From Bacteroidota bacterium (GTDB lineage Bacteria; Bacteroidota; Bacteroidia; UBA8524): a DNA stretch of 11,781 bases. Location: the NCBI GenBank assembly GCA_003531115.1, contig DQHT01000068.1, positions 1 to 11,781 on the forward strand, read 5' to 3'. Shown in pieces: positions 1-5,395 of the stretch. Each line of letters starts with the position of its first letter. Position 1 is the first letter of the stretch. The notes beneath the pieces are model-generated. The model was not told where the DNA came from, ran no database searches, and worked only from the letters and a program-made list of their open reading frames with translations. The position numbers and the translations under genes are program-made.

Positions 1-354
1 GAGCGCCATTATGGAGATCTGCAGGGCTTAAATAAAGCGGAAACGGCAGATAAATTCGGTGCAGATCAGGTCCATACCTGGAGAAGAAGTTATGATATCG
101 CTCCCCCAAACGGCGAAAGTTTAAAAGACACAGCCGCGCGGGTATTGCCTTATTATGAGGCAGAAATAGAACCCAAACTTAAAGCAGGAAAAAACATCCT
201 CATTGCTGCCCATGGCAACAGCCTGCGGGCACTGATCATGCATATTGAAAAACTAACACCCGAACAGATTCTTCAACGCGAGATCGGTACGGGTCGCCCG
301 ATCGTTTATACGTTTAATAGCGATTTGGATGTAACCGATATTCAGTTGTTTTAG
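1..354 (+). CDS. gpmA: 2,3-bisphosphoglycerate-dependent phosphoglycerate mutase, C-terminal part (partial at left edge)
   Basis: Glycolytic enzyme of the cytosol that interconverts 3- and 2-phosphoglycerate through a phosphohistidine. The reading frame is open from base 1 and ends at TAA 352-354, leaving the last 117 residues; the N-terminal half with the first catalytic histidine (RHG motif) lies outside the window. The visible part starts with [12 protein letters not shown], the conserved block with the catalytic glutamate, then WRRSYD, and AAHGNSLRA around residue 74 of the fragment, which carries the second active-site histidine. The stretch between the WRR block and GESL is short (about 10 residues, against about 40 in E. 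coli GpmA), and the tail stops soon after the VYTF strand. This matches the compact form of about 200-210 residues seen in alpha-proteobacteria and Bacteroidota. The family is certain; the short-form assignment is inferred. It is convergent with the small minus-strand ORF and the nitroreductase operon. Confidence 0.95.
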   Translation, partial: ERHYGDLQGLNKAETADKFGADQVHTWRRSYDIAPPNGESLKDTAARVLPYYEAEIEPKLKAGKNILIAAHGNSLRALIMHIEKLTPEQILQREIGTGRPIVYTFNSDLDVTDIQLF

Positions 355-422
355 GAAGGGGCCGCGCCCGCCGAAGCTTATTGAGAAAATATGGTGTTTC
401 GAATACTTCGAAAAGCGAAGGC

Positions 423-457
423 GGGTTACGGGTTTCGGGTTTTGGGTTCTGGGTTTG
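423..457 (+). repeat. Five tandem G-rich heptamers (GGGTTNN), candidate G-quadruplex
   Basis: GGGTTAC, GGGTTTC, GGGTTTT, GGGTTCT and GGGTTTG follow one another without gaps. The five GGG tracts at 423, 430, 437, 444 and 451 are separated by four-base loops, which fits the classical G-quadruplex pattern on the + strand, the sense strand of the upstream gpmA transcript. The array starts about 70 bases after the gpmA stop and lies before the terminator at 586. Folding in vivo is inferred. Confidence 0.85.
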
Positions 458-508
458 AAATGGAGCATTGGGAAATTTTCAATCTTTAACCTGAAACATC
501 AGCGCCAT

Positions 509-534
509 CATCCTGAGCCTGTCGAAGGATAGGC
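509..534 (+). repeat. 26-bp intergenic repeat, left copy
   Basis: This stretch begins CATCCTGAGCCTGTCGAAGG and ends ATAGGC. It recurs inverted at 1021-1046 with 24 of 26 positions identical. The core CCTGAGCCTGTCGAAGG resembles a short dispersed repeat I associate with intergenic regions of many bacterial genomes; that link is from memory and unchecked. The two copies bracket the terminator and the 55-codon ORF. Confidence 0.75.
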
Positions 535-585
535 GAAACGGATCATCAGCGCTTTCAACCTGACCCCACCTATTGCCATATGTTT

Positions 586-611
586 TGTCCGGTTCACCGG
601 ACATTTTTTTT
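586..611 (+). terminator. Rho-independent terminator on the + strand
   Basis: A perfect 7-bp stem TGTCCGG / CCGGACA with a TTCA tetraloop (586-603) is followed directly by eight T residues (604-611). The T-tract is on the + strand only; on the minus strand the stem is followed by AAAACA, so it should stop rightward transcription. The only rightward gene visible upstream is gpmA, whose stop is about 230 bases earlier. It is therefore the likely end of the gpmA transcript, giving a long 3' untranslated region that includes the G-rich array. Confidence 0.8.
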
Positions 612-683
612 CAAAGCAAACAATTCAACGTAACCCAAAAACTCGATTTTTGTCCTATTTCTAACGGTAATTATCGGGGAGCT

Positions 684-851
684 TCAATGATAAAACTGAG
701 GAGCAATAGTAGGAAATTTGTTCAACTTTCCTTTTTTCAGGTGTAGCTCATAGACCTCAATTTCCTTAAGAATGCGCGGCATTTCTATTAGAAACTTTTT
801 CTCTAACGATAAAATAAAACGGTCCTGAATTTTATTCTTATCCTTAATCAT
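684..851 (-). CDS. Small hypothetical protein, 55 residues
   Basis: An ATG at 851-849 opens a 55-codon frame ending in TGA at 686-684. The product starts MIKDKNKIQD, is rich in Lys, Glu, Leu and Ile, and looks helical and charged, with segments such as RFILSLEKKFLIEMPRILKE (residues 11-30) that could form one amphipathic helix. It has no signal peptide or membrane span, and I recognise no family. Support for a real gene is the box TATCTTTG (complement of 856-863), a match to the Bacteroidota -7 element, ending 4 nt before the ATG. It could be a stand-alone small protein, an unpartnered addiction-type component or a remnant of a longer gene; nothing in the sequence separates these. No partner ORF is adjacent, and no minus-strand terminator follows. 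Confidence 0.45.
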   Translation of the reverse strand: MIKDKNKIQDRFILSLEKKFLIEMPRILKEIEVYELHLKKGKLNKFPTIAPQFYH

Positions 852-855
852 AGTA

Positions 856-863
856 CAAAGATA
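856..863 (-). promoter_or_regulatory. TAnnTTTG -7 promoter element of the 55-codon ORF
   Basis: Reading the minus strand, TATCTTTG matches the Bacteroidota -7 consensus exactly and is followed by TACT and then ATG. A start site a few bases downstream of the box would fall at or next to the start codon, so the mRNA may be leaderless. I see no clear TTG -33 element 19-21 bases upstream, which lowers confidence. Confidence 0.5.
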
Positions 864-1020
864 CGAATCAATTTGGAAGTAGGCATTTAGGCTGTTTGCC
901 TTAACATGAAGTTACCCGGGCCACTCATCGCTCTGTGGGCTAATACCCTGTAGCGCTTCGGTGTACAGCGCCCGCCTAAGTTTTAGCGGAGGCACGTTTC
1001 AGACAAAGGGGGTGCGTTCG

Positions 1021-1046
1021 GCCTATCCTTCGGCATGCTCAGGATG
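1021..1046 (-). repeat. 26-bp intergenic repeat, right (inverted) copy
   Basis: The reverse complement starts CATCCTGAGCATGCCGAAGG and ends ATAGGC. It differs from the 509-534 copy at two positions (C to A and T to C in the centre). Its centre contains the palindrome GCATGC. It lies just before the octamer array at the 3' end of the nitroreductase gene. Confidence 0.75.
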
Positions 1047-1064
1047 ACGGCCCTGAGGATACGG

Positions 1065-1120
1065 CCCCTCAACCCCTCATCCACTCACCACCTCATCCCC
1101 TCACCTCCTCAACTCCTCAC
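1065..1120. repeat. Seven tandem octamers (CYCCTCAN), purine-rich on the minus strand
   Basis: Units in register are CCCCTCAA, CCCCTCAT, CCACTCAC, CACCTCAT, CCCCTCAC, CTCCTCAA and CTCCTCAC. Every unit keeps CTCA at positions 4-7. Read in the direction of the neighbouring nitroreductase gene (minus), each unit is NTGAGGGG-like and therefore carries TGA. The period of 8 places these TGAs in all three frames. The array begins about 30 bases beyond the nitroreductase stop and would lie in its 3' untranslated region. Confidence 0.85.
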
Positions 1121-1150
1121 CAGCAGTCTGACCATCTCACCATCAGCCGT

Positions 1151-1717
1151 TTACTCCATCCACCGGATCAAACCATCCACCGGCTTCCTCACCGAAGGCG
1201 GAATCACCCCTTCCGCCACTCCTGCTAAGAAGTAACCGAGTGCTTTTTCATTTTCGGCAAGTCCGAACCAGTCATGCATTTCCTCTCCGAAAATGCCATT
1301 TCCGGTGCTCCAGTACCCGTGGTAGCCCTGGTCCTGGAGGCTTAACCAGAAATTTTGAACGGCAGCCGCTGTGGCACAGGTTTCTTCCACTTCTGGAACA
1401 AGTCCGGAATAATGGCAGGCTAATACCAAAATATGGCTGGATTTGCGCATGAGGTCAAATTTGGCTGCGTTCACATCGGTCCAGGCTTCTCCCTTGGCTT
1501 CGGTATTTCGTTTGGCCATCATTATCCATTGGTCAACGAGTTTGTTCATTGGATCACCCGAATAAACGATAAAGCGCCAGGGTTGGGTGCGTTTATGGGT
1601 TGGCGCCCAGTTGGCGGATTCAAATGCCTTGAGCAAGGCTTCTTTGGGTATGGACTGTCCGCTGAATTGGCGCGGGTAAACAGATCTTCTTTGTAGCAGT
1701 ATATCCTGAACTTCCAT
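1151..1717 (-). CDS. Nitroreductase family protein (YdjA-like)
   Basis: A 188-residue FMN-dependent nitroreductase-fold protein, presumably a cytosolic NAD(P)H-using reductase of nitro, quinone or similar substrates; the natural substrate cannot be told from sequence. The N-terminal RRS (residues 10-12) is the usual FMN-phosphate contact, followed by WAPTHKRTQPWRFIV (37-51), typical of the short YdjA-like branch, and a C-terminal GYFLAGVAEG block (161-170). The length agrees with that branch (about 180-190). The ATG at 1717 shares one base with the stop of the upstream yciH-like gene (TAATG), so translation is probably coupled, and this is the last gene of the six-gene operon. A purine-rich octamer array follows about 30 bases after the stop. 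Confidence 0.9.
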   Translation of the reverse strand: MEVQDILLQRRSVYPRQFSGQSIPKEALLKAFESANWAPTHKRTQPWRFIVYSGDPMNKLVDQWIMMAKRNTEAKGEAWTDVNAAKFDLMRKSSHILVLACHYSGLVPEVEETCATAAAVQNFWLSLQDQGYHGYWSTGNGIFGEEMHDWFGLAENEKALGYFLAGVAEGVIPPSVRKPVDGLIRWME

Positions 1718-2061
1718 TAGTTTCCTCTTTTGCTGTGTTTGTACCCTTTCTCCAACAAATATTTCACCACCTTATCGCGCTGGTCGCCTTGTATCACGAT
1801 CTCACCATCTTTGGCAGAACCACCTGTGCCGCAATAGGTTTTCAGTTTTTTTGTCAGCTCTTCTTTGTCATCCTGGCTGCCAATATAATTATGGACGATG
1901 GTTACATCCTTGCCTCCACGTCCTTTACGTTCCAGCATGACCCGTAATTTTTGCTGGTCGGGGGCAAGGGTTTCCTCTGAAGATTCGTCGAAGCCCTGGT
2001 ATTCATAGTCGGGGTCGGTCGAAAAGACAATGCCGTCGCGTTTTTTATTTTTATTACTCAT
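1717..2061 (-). CDS. yciH: YciH/SUI1-family translation factor (eIF1-like)
   Basis: A 114-residue protein with an SUI1 domain in its C-terminal two thirds. The domain is recognised by LRVMLERKGRGGKDVTIV (39-56), the invariant CGTGG loop (77-81), and KDGEIVIQGDQRDKVVKYL (84-102). The first 35 residues are an acidic, probably disordered extension. Bacterial YciH resembles eukaryotic eIF1 and has been proposed to influence start-site or initiator-tRNA selection; its role is less settled than that of IF1 to IF3. The ATG at 2061 overlaps the TGA of the flavoprotein gene (ATGA), and its own stop overlaps the nitroreductase start, so it is sandwiched in a coupled operon with two redox enzymes. Family assignment is firm; physiological role is uncertain. 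Confidence 0.93.
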   Translation of the reverse strand: MSNKNKKRDGIVFSTDPDYEYQGFDESSEETLAPDQQKLRVMLERKGRGGKDVTIVHNYIGSQDDKEELTKKLKTYCGTGGSAKDGEIVIQGDQRDKVVKYLLEKGYKHSKRGN

Positions 2062-3206
2062 GACTCTTGCAAGTTACGTTTCCTCTTAATTCCCAGGGAA
2101 ATGATTTTTAAGCCCAGGGGAAGGATACGAGGAAAACGGGATAAGATGCGCAGTAAACGGGTGTTTTTTCTAAACGTTTTCCCGAATTTTTTATAGATGG
2201 ATCGGTCATAAGCACGGTTAACCGAGGCCGTGAAAGGCTGATCTTGCCAGTTTTTCCGGATATGATCAGCGGCCATCATTCCACTGAGCATGGCCGTATC
2301 AATTCCCGCCCCGGAAACAGGGTCGATCAGGGAAGCGGCATCTCCACATAAAAGAAAACGATCTCCGCTTAGTTTTAATCGCCGCGTTCCAATAGGGAGT
2401 CCCATTCCCTGGGGTTTGGAAATGGCTTTCGCATGGGCAAAGCGTCTTTTTAGTTCCGGGAACTCATCGATCACCGTATAAAGGGCTTTTTCGAGATTAA
2501 TTTTCCGTTTTGAAATGGTTTTTGAAAGCATGCCAAATCCGACATTATACAAGTTGTCGGCCACCGGAAACAACCAAAAATAACCGGGCATCATTTTCCT
2601 GGAGAAAAAGAATTCATTTCGTGATGGATCGCTTCCGTCAATACCACTAAAATAGATACGTACCGCGCCACAGAAGTGGTTTCTATCCATGCTGAAACCT
2701 GCCAGTTTTTTGGCAAGGATGGAATGTGCTCCGTCGCAGGCTATAACGATTTTTCCTTTGAAGACCCGCTCTTTACTTATTAGGCACACCCCATCCTCGG
2801 TAATGTTAACATCGTCAATCGGAGTAGCACATAAAATTTGCGTGTTCGTATGCTGTTTAACCAAATCGAGCAGGTAATGATCAAAGTCCAGCCGCGGAAT
2901 ATTCCAGGCTTCGAGTTTCCAGTCAAAGGTGGCTTCTATACCTTGAGGGGCAACAACGCGGGAATGGCTGATCTTGGATTTTCGGGACAGCTTGCGCAGT
3001 TCGGTAACATAATTTGGATCCAACGTATGAAGCGCCCGGATGGCAGGGGCGGGGATGGCATCGCCGCAGATCTTGTCGCGGGGAAAATCAGCCTTGTCGA
3101 TCAATGCAACGCTAAGTCCGGCATCTTTTAAGGCCAGTGCACAGGCTGTTCCTGCAGGTCCGGCACCCAAAATAAGGACATCGAATTCCTTCGTGTCCAA
3201 ACTCAT
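2058..3206 (-). CDS. Geranylgeranyl-reductase-family FAD-dependent oxidoreductase
   Basis: A 382-residue flavoprotein of the group that includes geranylgeranyl reductases and menaquinone or other polyprenyl side-chain reductases. It shows the N-terminal dinucleotide-binding GAGPAG (14-19), CGDAIPAPAI near the substrate side (47-56), the CDGAHS motif (157-162), the PGYFWLFP stretch typical of the family (207-214), and the second FAD motif GDAASLIDPVSGAGI (288-302). The C-terminus is strongly basic (KIISLGIKRKRN), which may favour contact with membrane lipid. The substrate is unknown; reduction of an isoprenoid double bond, for example in menaquinone, is a reasonable guess from the family. Its ATG overlaps the stop of the DUF486 gene (ATGA), and its stop overlaps the yciH-like start in the same way. 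Confidence 0.88.
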   Translation of the reverse strand: MSLDTKEFDVLILGAGPAGTACALALKDAGLSVALIDKADFPRDKICGDAIPAPAIRALHTLDPNYVTELRKLSRKSKISHSRVVAPQGIEATFDWKLEAWNIPRLDFDHYLLDLVKQHTNTQILCATPIDDVNITEDGVCLISKERVFKGKIVIACDGAHSILAKKLAGFSMDRNHFCGAVRIYFSGIDGSDPSRNEFFFSRKMMPGYFWLFPVADNLYNVGFGMLSKTISKRKINLEKALYTVIDEFPELKRRFAHAKAISKPQGMGLPIGTRRLKLSGDRFLLCGDAASLIDPVSGAGIDTAMLSGMMAADHIRKNWQDQPFTASVNRAYDRSIYKKFGKTFRKNTRLLRILSRFPRILPLGLKIISLGIKRKRNLQES

Positions 3207-3574
3207 TTTTTAAAAACGAAATAAACGGCTAAAACCAAAAAACCGAAACCGACCAGGTGGTTGAGCCTGAAGGTTTCAGTTTTAAATAGTATTAAGGCTA
3301 AGAAGGTGAAGACCACAAGGGTGATAACCTCCTGAATGACTTTGAGTTGCCAGAGGTTAAAAGGTCCGCCATTACCCGCATATCCAATGCGGTTAGCCGG
3401 AACCTGGAACATATATTCGAACAAGGCCAGTCCCCAGCTGATCAAAATGATCGCTGCGATGCCGAGTTTCCCGAAAGCCGGCCAGTCTTTGAATTTTAAA
3501 TGCCCATACCAGGCCAGAGTCATAAACACGTTCGACACTACCAGGAGCAGGATGGTAAGTACAGCTCTACTCAT
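3203..3574 (-). CDS. DUF486 (DMT-superfamily-like) four-helix inner membrane protein
   Basis: A 123-residue integral membrane protein with four predicted helices at about 4-22, 36-54, 78-97 and 105-121. Family hallmarks are SNVFMTLAWYGHLK (14-27), ALFEYMFQVPANRIGY (50-65) and QLKVIQEVITLVVF (76-89). It is related to small drug/metabolite transporters, but no substrate has been established that I know of. I chose the ATG at 3574, giving MSRAVLTILL; this matches the family length and places the first helix at the N-terminus. An upstream ATG at 3646 would add 24 unrelated residues and overlap the preceding gene. It starts 23 bases after the beta-barrel gene and ends in an ATGA overlap with the flavoprotein gene. 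Confidence 0.88.
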   Translation of the reverse strand: MSRAVLTILLLVVSNVFMTLAWYGHLKFKDWPAFGKLGIAAIILISWGLALFEYMFQVPANRIGYAGNGGPFNLWQLKVIQEVITLVVFTFLALILFKTETFRLNHLVGFGFLVLAVYFVFKK

Positions 3575-3597
3575 GTAACAAAGAACGGAATTTTTGA

Positions 3598-4134
3598 CTA
3601 ACGGATCATGTAAAGTCCAAGAGTCAAACGCGCATACGGCCACCAATATTGGTTGTATTCATTGGGGAATACAGTGATGTCGTAATAGTTTGTCCTTTCT
3701 ATTCCTCCGCCTACGGAAAACGTAAACAATTTTGGGGCCCGGTATTCAAAGGCCAAACCGACCCGTGGTGAAACACTTTTTAATTCGAGGTCACCGTCAA
3801 ATTCCCTAAGAACCGTTTTGAATTTGGTACCAACACTAAGCCCAATTGATGAACTTTGGAGACTGGGTTTAAAATGGAATTTTACTGCCATTTCAAAACC
3901 AAAAAGGCCTGCTGTACCTTGTAATCCGATATTCGAACCCACATAACGCTCATAATCGAAAGCTACAACTCCCATTTTTAAAGCCTGTATGGAAAAGGCA
4001 TTTCTTCCTTCGGAATAGTCACGGTTTTTTTCATTTCCACCGCCACCGCTGTTCCCTCCTCCGCCACCACTTTCCTGGGCATGAAGAGTCACTGTCGCAG
4101 ATACTGCGAGTACTAAAATCCAGATATTTTTCAT
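3598..4134 (-). CDS. Secreted small beta-barrel-like protein with Gly-rich linker
   Basis: A 178-residue protein I cannot assign to a named family. It has a signal peptide (MKNIWILVLAVSATVTLHA, likely cut before QES), then a Gly/Ser/Asn linker (residues 21-35), then alternating hydrophobic strands such as GLQGTAGLFGFEMAVKFHF (70-88), SSSIGLSVGTKFK (94-106), SPRVGLAFEYRA (122-133), LFTFSVGGGIER (136-147) and YARLTLGLYMIR (167-178). This looks like a small outer-membrane barrel, inferred from strand pattern only. The C-terminus ends in Arg, not the aromatic residue common in porins. Start: ATG 4134, because upstream codons in this frame are a shadow of the TolB-like gene. The 7-nt gap after that gene points to co-transcription and perhaps joint function. 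The glycine codons vary (ggt, ggc, gga, ggg), so the linker is not an obvious slippage tract. Confidence 0.72.
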   Translation of the reverse strand: MKNIWILVLAVSATVTLHAQESGGGGGNSGGGGNEKNRDYSEGRNAFSIQALKMGVVAFDYERYVGSNIGLQGTAGLFGFEMAVKFHFKPSLQSSSIGLSVGTKFKTVLREFDGDLELKSVSPRVGLAFEYRAPKLFTFSVGGGIERTNYYDITVFPNEYNQYWWPYARLTLGLYMIR

Positions 4135-4141
4135 GTCAGTT

Positions 4142-5155
4142 TTAGTTATTGGTGTCGATCGACATGTTCCAGATTTGATACTTCTGCGTTTTGTTTCCTC
4201 TACCGGAAATGAAATAAATACTTTTCCCATCCAATGCCCATTCCGGACTGGCATCATGTGCGGGGTGGAAGGTAAGTTGGGTGAGTTTGGTGCCGTCCAT
4301 ATTAATGATATACAGATTGAGGTTTGACCTGCTGTTTTTTGTAGCGGGAGTAGCTCCAACGAGGATCAGTCGTTTTCCGTCAGGTGAGATTCTGGGATTA
4401 GAAAAGCCGATCTTTCCATCACTTACGATCATGGTTTCAGAGCCAGTTGTCAGGTCAAGCAACCATATTTCTCCTCTTTTGGAGGATTTGTTGTTTCGGG
4501 TTACCAGGATACGTTTATCGTCAATAGGGCAGGGATTAAATCCTTCGCTAAACTGCGTCATCACAGAGCTTTCTCTGTTGAACGTCCAGATATTGTAGGT
4601 TTTGGAGTCGCCGGCTTCTTTTACGAAGAATATTTCTTTTCCGTTTTTAGAAAAAACCGGCTGTGTTTCATTGGCTACACTCGCGGTGATCTGCTGAACA
4701 GCAGAGCCTTCCCTTGAGTTTATTTGGTAAATATTATAATCTCCTTCTGAATAGTCGGAAAAGATCAGGTGTTTGCCATCAGGGGAATAGTTGGGAGAAA
4801 GCACCCCGTTTTTAAAAGTACGCTGCGTAGTTGATTTGCCACCCTTTGTATCTCGGATAAAGATATTCGTGTTTTTTGCTCCGGCACCACCGTCACCGAT
4901 ATAGGCCAGATTATTACCATCTGCCGATACGCATAAAAATTGGTTGGTACTCCAGGTAATAGCGGTGGAATAGCTGGAAACAGAAGGTCCGAATACGTTT
5001 TCAGATTCTTCGGTTACCTGAATAAAACGGATACCTCCTTCTTCGGCCACAGATACCTGGCTCATTATCGCTGTATTTTGGGGAACGACGGTACAATTAC
5101 TTAAAGGTAGTACCAGAATGGCGAGACCTAATGATATTAGTAGTTTATTTTTCAT
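4142..5155 (-). CDS. TolB-like (PD40) beta-propeller lipoprotein
   Basis: A 337-residue predicted lipoprotein. The leader MKNKLLISLGLAILVLPLSN is followed by Cys21, in an LSNC lipobox with Asn at -1, which is less common than Gly, Ala or Ser. The rest consists of PD40/WD40-like repeats with SPDGK-type turns: about 74-105, 121-146 (YSPDGKHLIF), 166-193 (SKNGKEIFFV), 208-236, 254-286 (SPDGKRLILV) and 302-335 (ALDGKSIYFI), consistent with a six-bladed propeller like the C-terminal domain of TolB. It lacks the TolB N-terminal domain and no pal or tol genes are nearby, so it is not TolB itself. Such propellers usually bind protein or glycan partners at the envelope. It is the first gene of the six-gene operon, and the next ORF, a putative barrel, begins 7 bases downstream. 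Confidence 0.82.
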   Translation of the reverse strand: MKNKLLISLGLAILVLPLSNCTVVPQNTAIMSQVSVAEEGGIRFIQVTEESENVFGPSVSSYSTAITWSTNQFLCVSADGNNLAYIGDGGAGAKNTNIFIRDTKGGKSTTQRTFKNGVLSPNYSPDGKHLIFSDYSEGDYNIYQINSREGSAVQQITASVANETQPVFSKNGKEIFFVKEAGDSKTYNIWTFNRESSVMTQFSEGFNPCPIDDKRILVTRNNKSSKRGEIWLLDLTTGSETMIVSDGKIGFSNPRISPDGKRLILVGATPATKNSRSNLNLYIINMDGTKLTQLTFHPAHDASPEWALDGKSIYFISGRGNKTQKYQIWNMSIDTNN

Positions 5156-5283
5156 GGTGCAGGTTTAATCATTTTAAATAAAAGAAATTCAATGAACTAA
5201 GTTGTGCAATACTATATTCGATTTATATATTTAGTACTATTTCTTAAAATAATATTGTTAAACACGTGGAAACAAGCTGTTTA

Positions 5284-5291
5284 TAAATTTG
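5284..5291 (+). promoter_or_regulatory. Possible TAnnTTTG -7 element upstream of the membrane-protein gene
   Basis: TAAATTTG matches the Bacteroidota -7 consensus and lies about 105 bases before the ATG at 5396. The only upstream TTG is 26 bases away, slightly too far for a good -33 box, and the surrounding AT-rich sequence makes a chance match plausible. Confidence 0.3.
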
Positions 5292-5395
5292 GATTTCAAG
5301 GAATCGGAAAAGTTTAATTCATCCTTTGGCAAGAATCTCAATGTTTTTACGTTCCCATTCAGTACAGGAACACTTATTGAACGATTACCTATATT

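Larger units (their letters stand above)
355..1150. other. Repeat-rich intergenic region between gpmA and the nitroreductase operon
   Basis: About 800 bases between convergent transcription units with no long gene. From left to right I see a G-rich heptamer array (423-457), one copy of a 26-bp repeat (509-534), a hairpin terminator (586-611), a 55-codon minus-strand ORF (684-851) with a TAnnTTTG box (856-863), an imperfect hairpin near 972-988 (CCGCCTAA / TTAGCGG around a GTT loop), the inverted second copy of the 26-bp repeat (1021-1046) and an octamer array (1065-1120). The 216-bp ORF on minus at 253-468 is a shadow of gpmA plus the heptamer array. The stretch 865-1020 outside the hairpin shows nothing I can name. 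Confidence 0.7.

Noticed and set aside
253..468. Minus-strand ORF of 71 codons across the gpmA end and the heptamer array
   Set aside because: Its N-terminal half is the translated heptamer repeat and the rest is antisense to the certain gpmA frame; composition is not protein-like.
586..611. Bidirectional terminator serving the 55-codon ORF
   Set aside because: The T-tract follows the stem only on the + strand; on the minus strand the stem is preceded by the A-run and followed by AAAACA.
423..1120. CRISPR array
   Set aside because: The repeat units are 7-8 bp and contiguous without spacers, and the 26-bp repeat occurs only twice in opposite orientation; no cas genes are present.
1035..1235. 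Plus-strand ORF of 66 codons
   Set aside because: It translates the CYCCTCAN array into Ser/Thr/Pro-rich sequence and runs into the nitroreductase gene antisense.
3575..3646. N-terminal extension of the DUF486 gene
   Set aside because: The extra 24 residues overlap the barrel gene and do not resemble the family, which starts directly with the first membrane helix.
4026..4074. Phase-variable slippage tract in the Gly-rich linker
   Set aside because: Glycine codons alternate among ggt, ggc, gga and ggg with no homopolymer longer than a few bases and no perfect short period.
4135..4359. N-terminal extension of the barrel-protein gene to an ATG at 4359
   Set aside because: Those 75 codons lie within the TolB-like gene in another frame; the ATG at 4134 begins a proper signal peptide 7 bases after that gene's stop.
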